A stretch of 64,000 bases of DNA from contig NC_135559.1 in the NCBI RefSeq assembly GCF_964340395.1, forward strand, positions 11,037,259-11,101,258. The letters run 5' to 3'. The position numbers were made by a program, and so were the translations under genes. Shown here piece by piece: positions 27,606 to 42,700 of this stretch. The notes under the pieces were generated by a model that saw nothing but the letters and a program-made list of their open reading frames with translations, was not told the origin of the DNA and made no database searches. Within the stretch, counting starts at the first letter, position 1. Every line of letters starts with the position of its first letter. The DNA comes from Glandiceps talaboti (lineage: Eukaryota > Hemichordata > Enteropneusta > Spengelidae).

Positions 27606-29099
27606 ATGAAGATTGCTGTCTTGTTCGTCGTATTTGGTGTATCCCTAAGTCTTGTCCAATCAGCTGTTGTCAGTAAGTCTGTTCGTAACTTTCATAGTTT
27701 CATTCCAAGTGAATATTAGGTGTTACTGAAAACAATGGAAAGAAATGTTAGTTACATGGTCATTAAATCTTACACTCATGTATAACATGGATGACATACT
27801 ATTCATGTATTATGTAGCCTTCGAGCAATCTGTAATTTGACCACATCACAATGTAGGAAAAGGGGTGAAATTGCCCAAATTATTTGGAAATATTTAACAA
27901 CATTGTATCTATCATACTTATATACCTTCACTGCATACATACTATTTAGGCATAACAAAAATTGTGTCGTTCCAATTTCACTCAATTTTATAATAGGTGG
28001 GGTAGGTTGATTTTTTTATTTCATTTCACATGATTTGTGAGTGTTTAGTTCAGGTAGTTATGTTTTCCGCTCTTTTCCATATGATCTCTATGTTATTGGT
28101 TTCTTCTCATACGATGTACAACCATTACAGATTGGAAGAAACAGTTTTATATTGTCTTTTTAAGTTGATGTCAGTTTCCGCGTCCACTATTTCTTGCGAG
28201 ATTTCGAGATTTTATTTTATTTTTTCTCGAATATGTAAAACAAAGTTTAGGGTCAGCGTGAAAAACTAAGTGGGATCGGGTAACCAGAACCAAACAACTT
28301 TTTGATTACACATTATTACATTCAATTTTGTTAGCCTCTAATTATACCTATTTGCTTATTCAGAATACAGCTCAATTGGTTGTTTTAAAGATACTTCCAA
28401 TCGTGCTATCCCGTCATTGGAAGGTTCTGATAAAAGACTCGACGGATCAACCTTCAAGACCCGTCAAAATGCTCTAGAGAAGTGTGCTGCCGTAGCAGCT
28501 GACATGGGATTCGATTGCTTTGCTGTCCAAAGTAACGGATGGTGTGCATCTAGTCCCATCGCATGTAGAACCTATGACAAGTATGGGCCTTCGAGTGAAT
28601 GTAGAGATGATGGGGAGGGTGGTCCATGGGCGAATAATGTTTACAGAATAGATTGCAAACGGTAAGAATGACTGTATTTGTACAATGTATTCATTATATT
28701 GATTAGGAGATGTAACTTATATTTTACATCACCCATCTTCAATTGTTGACATTTTCAAATGATATTAAACTACTTAATTGATCATACTAATTATTGTCCA
28801 CCCACAGTCAATACAAGTCCATCGGCTGCTTCAAAGACACATCAGACAGAGCCATAGCGACATTGGAACGTACAGACCCAAGATTAAATGGCCCATTCAA
28901 GACACGGGGTAACTCCATTGAGAAATGTGCACAAGTGGCCAATGACCTCGGCTTTGACTATTTCGCTCTTCAAAATGGCGGCTGGTGTGCATCAAGTGCT
29001 GATGCTGAAGACACCTATGCCAAGTATGGTCACCACGACACCTGTAGAACTGACGGTCAAGGTGGTGGATTGGGAAACGAGGTTTATAAATTAATCTAG
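27606..29099 (+). CDS. Secreted protein with two GCFKDT..RAI cysteine modules, right-arm copy
   Basis: Three exons, 27606-27672, 28364-28661 and 28808-29099, joined by GTCA|GTAAGT, TTCAG|AATAC, AAACG|GTAAGA and CACAG|TCAA. They give the same 218-residue architecture as the left-arm gene: signal peptide, then two ~97-residue modules split by an intron. Differences from the left copy are Met for Arg and Asn for Ser in GFDCFAVQSNGWC, Glu for Ala before the last-but-one Cys of module 1, Ala for Val in GWCASS, and Leu for Trp in GGLGNEVY of module 2; one GGC/GGT change is silent. The Trp lost here is part of the GG.W.N motif kept in module 1 and in the other copy, so module 2 of this copy may be altered. 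Both frames are intact; the two genes face away from each other across the spacer as drawn, converging on neither arm end. Confidence 0.86.
27950..28310. repeat. MITE-like element, family A, copy 3 (intron 1 of right lectin-like gene)
   Basis: Mirror of the copy at 16335-16695, from AATTGTGTCGTTCCAATTTC to GTAACCAGAACCAAACAACT. Same intron position as in the left arm. Confidence 0.72.
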
Positions 29100-29186
29100 T
29101 AAGTAAAGTATAATACACTACATTAATACATTAATTGTTATATTAATAATAATGGGTGAGCATGAATATTTTTCTTTCCCATCCTT

Positions 29187-29190
29187 TTCT

Positions 29191-29228
<38 letters not shown>

Positions 29229-29231
29229 GTG

Positions 29232-29325
<94 letters not shown>
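29187..29325. repeat. (GT)n-(CT)n microsatellite
   Basis: About 20 bases of GT, a GCGCGC and GT segment, then about 93 bases of CT. It is shorter than its mirror at 15301-15452. Pyrimidine-rich sequence continues to 29640. Confidence 0.93.
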
Positions 29326-29326
<1 letters not shown>

Positions 29327-30589
29327 TTTCCTTTCCCCTAATATTCTTCTTTATTTTCCCCGTCTCTATTCATCTCACATTATCTCACCTTCTCTGCTTC
29401 ACTCTCCTCTTGTATTTAATATTTATTTTCTTTTGTTTGACATTGTCTTGTCTCTCCTCTACTCTATTCTCCTTACATTCCTCCCTATTGTCTTGTCGAC
29501 TCGTTTCTTCCCTCCCTTCTTCTCCCCATTCCACAATTCCCTTCTCTTCCCTTCCCTTCAGTTCCCTTCCTTCCCCTCCTCTACTCTCTTCTCTTCTATT
29601 CTCTCCTCTCCTCTCTTCTCTTATCTCCACTTCTTGTCTTGTTTATTTCCAACTACACACTCTTTCATGTAATTTTTAAATATATTATGAGAATCCGAAA
29701 ATGTGAAACATGCATTAAGTACTGAATATCTACAAACCTAAAAATTAGTGACAGAACTTTTGTCCAACATTTTATCATATTCTTTTAGATGGCAATTTAA
29801 TACAGTAGCAACAAGTGGTTGATGGGTTGTAAATGCCAGTCCCCATGTAGTGTTTTTGTACATAAAACTCATCTAAAATATATTTGTCTTCTTCCATTAC
29901 AGATTTGCAACGATAAATGGTTGTCTCTCATTTAATGATCAACAAGGTATATTTGATTGAGCTGTACTTTATTGGGAAATGGTATCTATTTTCATTTTTT
30001 CTCTCGTTATATCAGTCTATTGGAAATTTGAACTAAATGACTGTTTCTTCAACTATCATGAAAATAAAATATGAATGCATAGGTGTTGTTTCTGTGTGTA
30101 AATAGTGTTACTATTTCTAGAAACGAAACATTCGTTACACAAGCTGCGCCTATACTCTAGATCTATTAGCCACAGTAACTTCTTTCAATATTATATGAAC
30201 CACCAATGATCTGACTGATCTTGCAGCAAAAGTTTTTTATCCGTGACTCGACAAGCTAAGTATATGCCCATACATGCTCCTTGAGTGACAAATGTTTTCA
30301 TCCGGTTAGTTAATCTTGTATATTAAAATGTTTGCGGGTGGTTTGTCTAAACAGGGAACCTTGCACACCCCTGTGCATGTGTGTGTGTGTGTGTGTATGC
30401 GAACTTATGTACATAAATATATGTTGGTCTCTGTGATTGATCACTTATTTTATTCCCCAGTGCGACAGTTCTTAAGTAGTTCAGTATTTGATTAGTTTGT
30501 TTGTTTCATCATCAATATGATTGATTGATTTATTGATTGATTGATGGACGAACGGATGGGTGGACGGCTGGATGGAGAGAAGGGTGGGT

Positions 30590-30593
30590 CGAC

Positions 30594-30640
<47 letters not shown>

Positions 30641-30670
30641 TGGAAGGATGGAGAGAGAGGGGAGGGAGGG
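30590..30670. repeat. (GACA)n microsatellite, right-arm mirror
   Basis: About 12 GACA units followed by GGAG-rich sequence; mirrors 13920-13980. Confidence 0.9.
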
Positions 30671-31113
30671 ATAGAGAGATGTTATTTAATTTACTCGATA
30701 TACCACTCAGGAAGTTTAATTTGGTTCAAATTATGCACAAAATATTTGCCCCCTCCCTTTCAGACCATCATATTTTTTTCATGGCCCCTTTGGAACCCTC
30801 AGGGTTTTATGCCCCCCCCCCCATGTCTCCCCAGGCACCCTTGGCCGTAAAGTCTGACCCCAGCCCCAAAAAACCACAACATTTTGGGCTCAAAGTCGAA
30901 ACTGTGCTTTAAAAACTGGCCCAGGAAATCTGTATGTCATCCCGTCTGATCTGTCCTCTGAAATTAAAATAACTTTGTATTTTCATGTTATTGCCGTAAT
31001 AGTTCTTTTGTCCTTTTTAATTCAACTTATAAACACATAGAATGTGCCCTGAATATACTAGTATATTGCTGTCTGTAAGTAATGTATTAAACTTCTGCCG
31101 ATGTCCTTAGAGG

Positions 31114-31452
31114 CCTGTCTGATATTACCTGTTATCACAACTCTATCAAATTGATGAACGATACAGCGACGCGTCGACGTCACCCGTTGTGCCAGTGTAA
31201 TTTTTGGAAAGATTATGAATTTAAGAACTTGTGATCGTTACCCTGCTGCAGCCGTGTAGTCATCTTAAAACGGGAAGGCGATATAAGTAGGAACGCTTTA
31301 TGACTACCCCTTGCTACGATAAAATCAACATGACAAGTTCTCAAATTCATTATATTTCCGAAGTTTACAGACATGCATACTACTGACACTAGCAGGTTAT
31401 ATCGCTGTCATTCATCAATTTGACAACATTTTGATGACAGGTGAAATCAGGT
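31114..31452. repeat. Foldback MITE, family B, right-arm copy
   Basis: Mirror of 13133-13470, with the same inverse arms. The empty transposon site lies about 180 bases further on, near 31630-31640. Confidence 0.7.
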
Positions 31453-32603
31453 TGTAATAACATCACTACAGTCTCCGGTCCTGATCAGGGACACATAACT
31501 TTCCACCATGGTAGACTTATGGTATTATTGTACCATGCAGGGTTTCCTAGATCACTGGTTACTGACTGTGTTTGACTGAGGAGACATTCTTATCGTGCAT
31601 GCGACGTGTTTATCTTTCCAGCCGGTGTCTATTACATTACGATACTGACTGTAGATATGTAGGGATACAGCTTGGCGCTGACGCCCCTCGCTGCATTTCC
31701 TATAGTGTACTGTCAGCAAACTCGGCCATACTAATATTATCTCAGTCCACGAATGGTGGTGTGACAGGCAAGGTCCATCAATCAACTTCGTTGCTCACTG
31801 TTCAGCCTGACACTGTCGTAAGTTCTGCATTGCCGTAGTTCGCTGTGATCTAGTCTAGCAACTTCACGAGCGCCTGTGGGTATGTCCAAGGAATTGTGGG
31901 ATAACTTCACATCCGCCGCCAATAAAAAAAGTTAAGTTTGCCGTGTGAAAAAGAATTTTGTCATGTCCAGAGAGAGTTTGTATGCAAAATAGTTAATATT
32001 ATACACCCCCAAAGAATATATTGGGCAGTTCAAACCAAATTGCGCCCTTAGAGGCATAGAGTTGCCCATATTGAAATTAAATGTAACTCATACCATCAAA
32101 TTTAGTTTTGACTTGTAATTCTGTTCTTGGGGTGTAACATTTTTGTACAAAGTATTGAAGTTTATTCTTGGGGAAAAAGGTTTGAGCCCCAAAAGGTAAA
32201 AATCCTGTTATGCAAATAAATTTTCTGCTCTTGAAAAAAAAAGTTTTGTCTTACAAATTTGAACTTTTTGCTTTGATATTTCTATTTTGAACCAAAAAAA
32301 TAATGTTTTATCCTATGAAATAAATTTTTTATCCTTGTACTGAATATTTTGCTCTCAAAAATTTAATTATTTCTTCCACAAATATATTGTTCCTTTGTCA
32401 TCTCTGGGCCGCCGTAAGTACCTAATAGATGGCAGTATTTACAGAGTATGGTGTCGATATTGCAAATTCTCAAAAGAGAAATCTGATCTTTGGAACGGGG
32501 AAAATTGTTGAAAAACAAACAACTTTAATGGAACACTTCATTTAGGTGATACACGTTCGATTTCGAGCAAATTCAATTGACGGCGACACTGATAGAGCTA
32601 TAC

Positions 32604-34144
<1,541 letters not shown>

Positions 34145-34184
34145 GTGAATGTTTTTCAATTTTTATGTGTGTTACCTTGTTTTG

Positions 34185-34303
34185 TTTTTGTTGTTTGTAT
34201 TGTGTACATTTGCTTTAGGGCCCCTGGGAAGATTAGGCTGGACCTAACAGGGTCACCCTTTTTCTTTTTTGAAATAAAAGTCGTTATTATTATTATATTA
34301 TTA
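34185..34303 (+). mobile_element. Probable LINE or SINE 3' tail abutting the broken receptor
   Basis: GGGCCCCTGGGAAGATTAGG, GACCTAACAGGGTCACCC, a GAAATAAAAG run and a terminal (TTA)n tract look like the 3' end of a CR1/L2-like retroelement. The (TTA)n ends exactly where the receptor's fourth membrane segment breaks off on the other strand. The 5' limit is not defined. Confidence 0.5.
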
Positions 34304-35847
34304 ATACGTCAGTATGTAGAAAACCAAACACAAACGGTCAAACACTGTAACGAGCATCTGCCATTCATTCTGTGTCTGTTAAATCCATAAACAGAAGACA
34401 ACGTTGTCCGTCAATACTCTTGGAATAAAAGTTGGATGCAATAGCAGACAGAAATACAGCAAGACCTGACATCAGCATATTGAAGATGAGGAATTGTGAA
34501 ATCAGAGGAATTTCTTCTGAAGTGACTGGCATGATATCCGCCACAAGAAGATTGAATACATATGTAGCTAAAAGGAGAGAGACGCTGAGTCCACTTTTTT
34601 CTCCTGTGCTTGCTGGAAGTATGAACACTATAGTTGTCAGGATAGACAGAACAATGCAGGGTAGGACGATGTTGATGATGTAGTAAGTTGGCTTTCTCTT
34701 CAATTGAATATAAAATATAAGTTTTACGTAACTTCCGGCTAAGTAGTAGGTTGTAATGGTCTCAGCTGGTGCACTCAGGACATCCCATCCAGAATTTTCC
34801 GAGAAATCTTGTGGATCGATCACAGAGTCACCATAATCCCTTGGTAGTTTTAAAGCGACCTATATTATATAAATGACATACTAGATTTTATAACTCATGC
34901 TCTCTAATTTATATGTCCTCTTTTGAACAGGTAAATGACGCTGACAAAATATGATGCAATATCATGTATGTACTAATCGATTGCGTGGTATTACTGTAAA
35001 ATAGTCCAACTTGTCATGACAAAACCGCCATCAGCCGTTTGTAACATGCTGTAAGAAATCTTTGAATTGTGATGTCACGGCTCTTTTCGAAGAAGCTTGC
35101 CCAAGCTATTAGACGGACTATCAAGATCAGTGAGCCTGATCACAAGGTTTCATGTTGAGATAGAGACCAAAATGAGAACACACAAACATCACTTACAAAC
35201 TCTTTATTTAGTTAAATGATATAAACAGTAACGACATGCATACTACTGCAATTACAATAGGCACGAGGTATACTTTCTTGAAGTTCAAACAAAATCCATG
35301 GTCAGCAGCCAACTGAACTGTTTTTTTTAAATTCAGTTATTGTTTATATCAGTAACTAAATAAAGAGTCCACACTGTATATGTGATGTTTTTCTGTTAAC
35401 TGTCTTGTGTCTATCTTAACGTGAAACCTTGTGATCACGCTCACTGATCTTGACAATTCGTTTAACAGCATGGCCAAGCTTCTCCGAAAATAACCTTATT
35501 TACGGTAGATTTAAATTTGTTAATAAATGGCTGTTTTGTACTTGCGTAGTAGCTAATTGTCAACAATGCTATCACCATTATGATAGCTCGTATTTTTCAA
35601 AACGTGTTGATATACAAGAACTCTTTCAACCTAAAGGTATAATATTGACCACCTTACCTGACTGTCGGGATATGACCAGGAAATAAATGCTATTGGACAG
35701 TTTTGAATATCCATCGGGAAATTAATTATGCACATTTCACAAACTGTCATCATTATCTTCAAAGCTAGATATTGTATTGTACCATCATGCATCAAGATAT
35801 TTCTTTCACCATTTTGATAAAGTCGTCCTGTTGAATCTCGATCAGCA
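34301..35847 (-). pseudogene. Cys-loop (nicotinic-type) receptor subunit remnant
   Basis: Three exon pieces on the minus strand match the intact gene at 39767-51014. Piece one, 35847-35658, carries the Cys-loop (C-x13-C with FPMD) and loop B with its Trp (FISWSYPDSQ). Piece two, 34859 to about 34408, carries the end of the ligand domain and M1-M3 (IVLPCIVLSILTT, GEKSGLSVSLLLATYVF, FLIFNMLMSGLAVF). Then the M3-M4 loop and its intron are missing: the reading passes straight from DGQR into sequence like the tail of the intact gene's last intron and hits a stop at 34365. Piece three, 34375-34301, is the start of M4 (NEWQMLVTVFDRLCLVFYIL), cut off by a stop at 34301-34303 beside a retroelement tail. 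Exons 1-4 were not found upstream. Such receptors are pentameric ligand-gated cation channels; this copy cannot make a full subunit. Confidence 0.85.
35084..35490. repeat. Foldback element in the remnant's intron
   Basis: Left arm (TTTTCGAAGAAGCTTGCCCA.., CAAGATCAGTGAGC, GATCACAAGGTTTCA, ACTCTTTATTTAGTTA) is mirrored on the right (TAACTAAATAAAGAGT, TGAAACCTTGTGATCA, GCTCACTGATCTTG, CAAGCTTCTCCGAAAA). Arms are about 170 bases with a ~70-base centre. No coding capacity. Confidence 0.78.
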
Positions 35848-37875
35848 CTGAAGAGGAAAACACAGTATATTAATTAGTAAAGATAAATTTCAATTAGGTG
35901 GTTAAACCGAGGCAATAGGAATATAATTTTAGACAAAATGTAGCAAGAAACTGTACTCGTTCAATATTGCTATCTTAAAGTGTAGCATCTCCAGATTCGT
36001 ATTGGGTTCTGCATGGTTGTATCAAACAGAAAAGCTGAACGGTATTGTGAATTTGCTGTACTAAGCTACAGATGTTTTATCTTCGATACAACTATAGCAC
36101 ATATCTGCTTTTATGTCCATGACCCATAATATAGAAATCACACTGTGTTGAAATTGATGTCGTCAGGTCATGACTCACGACATGTTCATTGATAGATGTC
36201 AGTTGGGTAATCATCATTGTCATGTTTTGACATCAATATCAATTCAAAATGCATTTTTATGTTAGTTATTAATTTGGTAACTAATGTGCAAAACAGAATT
36301 ATTTTAAACAGACGACGTGAGCAGTAATTTAAACATGTACGCATGTGTATTAACCAATTTGTATATTTATGACATATTAGATACGACACTGTCCCTGTGT
36401 CTTTATATGTTATTTAAACGACTGGTAATAAATTTGACACAAGACTATCTTGTCATGACAGGGCAGTGTTTAGTTTCATCCAAATTGACGGTTATCACTA
36501 ACTAAATTTGAATATCTATACCGTAATTTATATGCAGATAAACCAGTCATGTGTTTAGATTTTTGTTTCACGACACACAATACGAGAGTTTTGTACCCAT
36601 GACATTTGCAAATATTGACGTTCTTAGAGATTGCCAATTTATCTTATAATAATATCTGGGTCACCCTCTGTACAGTATGACAATCTGGCTTGGATAAATA
36701 GATCAATTATGCTGTCCTTATAACAGCTTTGAATAAATAGAACTGCTAGGACGGAATAAAGGTGATGAGTTAAGACTGATAGGACCAATGTTTCCCTTCT
36801 AACGCTAAACTTTTTAACATAAAATTTGAGAAAATTAAGATGAATCAAAACATTAATGGAGATCCCCCTCTACGGACAAAATGATGAAAACCAAATATAA
36901 CTATATGCATAGGGCGTATTTAATTTAGGTTCAATTAACAAGCTTGGGTTTATCTGATCTGAAGGTGGGTATACTATTATTATTTTTCGTATCATTATTA
37001 TAGTACACTGTAGTACTGTTAATGTTGTTATTATTATGCAATAATTTAAAAAAAGAAAAGAAATTTGCTTTGTAATGAGGATATTAGGCATTAAATAGAC
37101 AGATAAATCAGTAAATAAAAAAAAGTAAATAAATAATTAAAACAAATTAACAAACAATAATATTAGATAGGTAGGTAGGTAGGTAGGTAGGTAGGTAGGT
37201 AGATAACTCACTAGAAAAACTAGTGCTATATTTTGTAATTCACCTGTAACACTAAATGTTTGTATGGCTATAGTGAGTTGTTTAAGTTTTAGACCTACAT
37301 ATCTCTATCATTAATTCATAGATTAAGTTGACGTGTATTGCCTACAAAAACAGCGTAATCAACTACAAAAGCACAAAGTCTACCCTAAGAAATAATTGAA
37401 CATCTCGACTATTACGACCTCTTGTAACGAGATAGCACATATGGAGCCGACTTGCCAAACAGTGCAGTTGTTTTCATAATGGGTTCTTATCAACTGATTA
37501 TTCATTAAAATCACATTTGCATCTATTCCTTACAGAGTGGTGATAACATTGCTGTTGTCAGATCATTATAGTACCCGTTACAGAAGTGTCATGGACGCTA
37601 ATTACCTACATTGATCTCTACCTAATTCTTAACCATTTCTGCAATTTCTGCATGTTTTTTTCTATGAACGACGGGAACAAATTTCGTACTAGATTCTGTG
37701 TTGATGTACTGAAATAAAGTAATCTAATTTCATGTCAGGAATAATAATGGAGATAATAAACGTCGATCGAACAATTTGGACATCTTTTGAAGATTGGAAA
37801 TGCTGTCCAAGAACGATCGGTAGCGTTTTCAGAGTAATTAAACTCTTTAGTCTCACATTTTGTAATATCATGATG

Positions 37876-37967
<92 letters not shown>

Positions 37968-38032
37968 AAGTCAGTGGTAAGATTTGTCCGTAGTACAGTG
38001 CTCGATACGTCTGCACGCAGAGCGGAGTATAT
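35848..38032. other. Gene-free stretch between the two receptor loci
   Basis: No further receptor exon was recognised on either strand. Contains (TAGG)n at about 37166-37203 and (TA)n at 37879-37965. Confidence 0.5.
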
Positions 38033-39766
<1,734 letters not shown>

Positions 39767-42700
39767 ATGGCAAATCAAGTTTTTTTAGTGGTGATAATGT
39801 TGTTCTGCACAAGAGGTAAGTACATGAAGTTAAACATTTTGTTAGAATTTGTAATATTGTCAAAATCTAGCAGTGGGATTAGCGGGGTAAACGGCAATTC
39901 TGGTAATACATTTTGGCGGGAATGTAGCTTCACATCGTCAAGGATGACGATGCTCTCCAGACAGTCAGTAATGCTACAGCACGTTACTGCCGTTTCTTTC
40001 CTGTCGTGAGACTTCCTGCGGTTCTGTTAACACCAGCTGTTTGTTCATCTTCCCAAGTACTACATTATGCTAAAAGTTTATCCATATTTTTTATGTAAGG
40101 ATCATATGGAATAAGATCAAGGTGGACAACCTTCTTGAAATTCGTATGGCATTTTCTAGAGCAAGACTAATATGAATGATTGTGTGATATTTGAACTTAA
40201 CACGTTATAATATCACGTAAATTGAAAATGACTGTAGCATATATGTCTAGTAACTATGGTATAGCTTCAAAATATATTATCGTAGAAGGTAGAATAGAGA
40301 TCAGGAATCGTGAAAATATAATAGCAATATCCTAATTTATGATTCTGGATATTTTGAATGTGAAAAATCACGTAATATAACTGAATGATTTATATTATAC
40401 ATGCAAGAAATAGACACTCACTCCAGTCTTGCAATATAATCAGGTTGACTACTTTCAATGGGTGAAGATGTGTATAGCATTATTGTGTATGATTGTGCAC
40501 GAATTTGTGTGTGTGTGTGGGGGGGGGGGGGGGTTGTGCGTGCACGTGAGCACGCTTTTAATATCAAACACAAGCATAGTTAAACAATAACAAAAAGTAG
40601 TATACGTATGTCCTCTATATTGAAGTTTTTTGAGAGTTTTCCATAATAGCGATGACCAAATTATGGCAGCTCTATCCTGTCCTGAATGGACATAAATTGA
40701 ATTCCTCACACATACTTTAACATGTCGGACAATACAATCAAAACAACTTGTCATAACAGAAGCAGGGTCTCTGTTTGAATAAATGCGAGAATTGAAAGAT
40801 CAAAGCTGAATATAATGAGGTAGGAAAAATACTCATTAAATATACCGTAGATTCTATTATATGAAATTATAAACTGACGGCTACATATTTACGGAGTCTT
40901 ATCTCATAACGTAATTGCACACTATAATACAAAAAAACATATGCCTATTTTGTTGAACGTACTATTTGGTGATTTTGCTACTATACAGTTAATGGCGTAA
41001 TTCTACAGGTTATATTATTTTATTTTCACTATCATAAATCAGATAGAAAGGTTATTGGTAACAAGCTTTTTCTCATGTTAGAACATTTCAGACCTCCTTA
41101 TGCTCTCGGCCATATACTAAATTATTATGTAAAACTTGAATATTGTGAAATACCTTTAATTGCTGTGCCCCTTTGACGTTTATTCTTTCTCACATATTTG
41201 TTATTGAAGTTGTAATAAAATGCCGATATTATTTCCCTATAGAAAGACTCACTGTCATTCTAAAACGTTAAACATTTAAGCAATAGACCATGCCACCCCT
41301 GGGGATTGTATACCCCAAGGTTGACAACATATACGCATGCGCATCTATCAAGAGCATATAATGGACATATCAAAAGAAAGTGATATTCATCTTCTACAAT
41401 AGTTACATTTTGATGAGTACAGAAAGGACAGTTACGATCGTCTAGAAACACATTTTCATGTCTTCCAGTTTCAATTCTAAGTTTGTGACTTGAGCATCGA
41501 AATCGAGCCAGAGCCTGTTTAATGGCAAAAACTGAAATACACGTCAGATACTTTTCAGGTTCAAGTTCTGATTTGAATTCACTGTATGCACGAAGTCTGG
41601 CTGAATCATTGATTGCGGTAGACCATTCCTGTAAACAGCAGTCTCTTAATCTTTGAGAAAATATTTTTTTTTTAAACTTCTTGGTCACCAACCTGCTGCT
41701 CAAACCAAACAATGCCAAATCCATATCTCATCAACAAACGCTTAATATGTGTAGCCCAAGTTTTTCTACCTGCTTGATCAAGTCTTTTCAGCATTAATTA
41801 AATAACCCGCTTTGGGATACCTATCACTTTCCATACCAATCAGCTTTACCCAATAGTTGATACAGCGTTTAAAATATACAAAACAAAGAGGAAATCTGCC
41901 ACATTCTCCAAGTAGAGCCTCTGAATTAACATTACTGTTTACACCAAGCAGAAAACGGCAAAACCTGTACTGTATTCTTTCGACCTGTTCAGCATATTCA
42001 AATCCCCAAATTTCACTACCATAGCAAACTATTGGTACAACAATTGCATCGAATAGTTTAAAAGAATGTTTGAGTGATATACCTAACTTCCTGATAACAG
42101 TTTGAATTTGAAATAGTGCTTTGTTCCTTCTCACAAGTAAGTTCTTTTTGCCGGTGACCAAGACAATCGTGAAGAAATTAATAAGCCTAGATAGTTGTAA
42201 TATGACACGGCATTTATCTCATGTCCTCTATAAAACCATTTCTCAGACCGTCTTAATGGACCACCATTACGAAAGACAATTATCTTTGTCGTGTCCAAAT
42301 ATATTTCCATTGCCCAATGTTTACAAAAGTTATCTAGTTTATTCACTTTACGTTGTAACCAGATTGGCAAATCTGCCGCGTCTGCAACGTCATCAGCATA
42401 CATTAAGACACCGACAGAAGGAGAATCTTCGCTTACGAAAATATCACCTGCTGCATTGTCATTCATATAATTCCCCAACTCATTAATAAACAAAGAAAAT
42501 AAAAGAGGACTTAACATGCATCCCTGTCTCTTTCCAATCTTACAATGAAAGTACTCTGTAATTCCATCATTACAACGAACACAAGACTGAAGATTACTAT
42601 ACATTGAACGTAAAACAGCTCGAACCCTACTATGTAATCCATAAGTTATGAGTCTATGCCAAAGGTAAACATGATTCACTCGATCAAATGCTTTGGAGAA

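Larger units (their letters stand above)
26601..32603. repeat. Right arm of the large inverted duplication
   Basis: Reverse complement of 7103-18044 without the transposon. Its inner end joins tandem-repeat unit 3 directly at 26600/26601, at the (GAC)n tail of the LINE. Its outer end is at about 32603, after which the sequence (AACACAGAGGTTACGAG) no longer matches. The arm carries the LINE end, the complete lectin-like gene, family-A and family-B MITEs and the CT microsatellite in mirror order. Confidence 0.93.

Noticed and set aside
42121-42486. 121-codon plus-strand frame
   Set aside because: Antisense shadow of the LINE reverse transcriptase.
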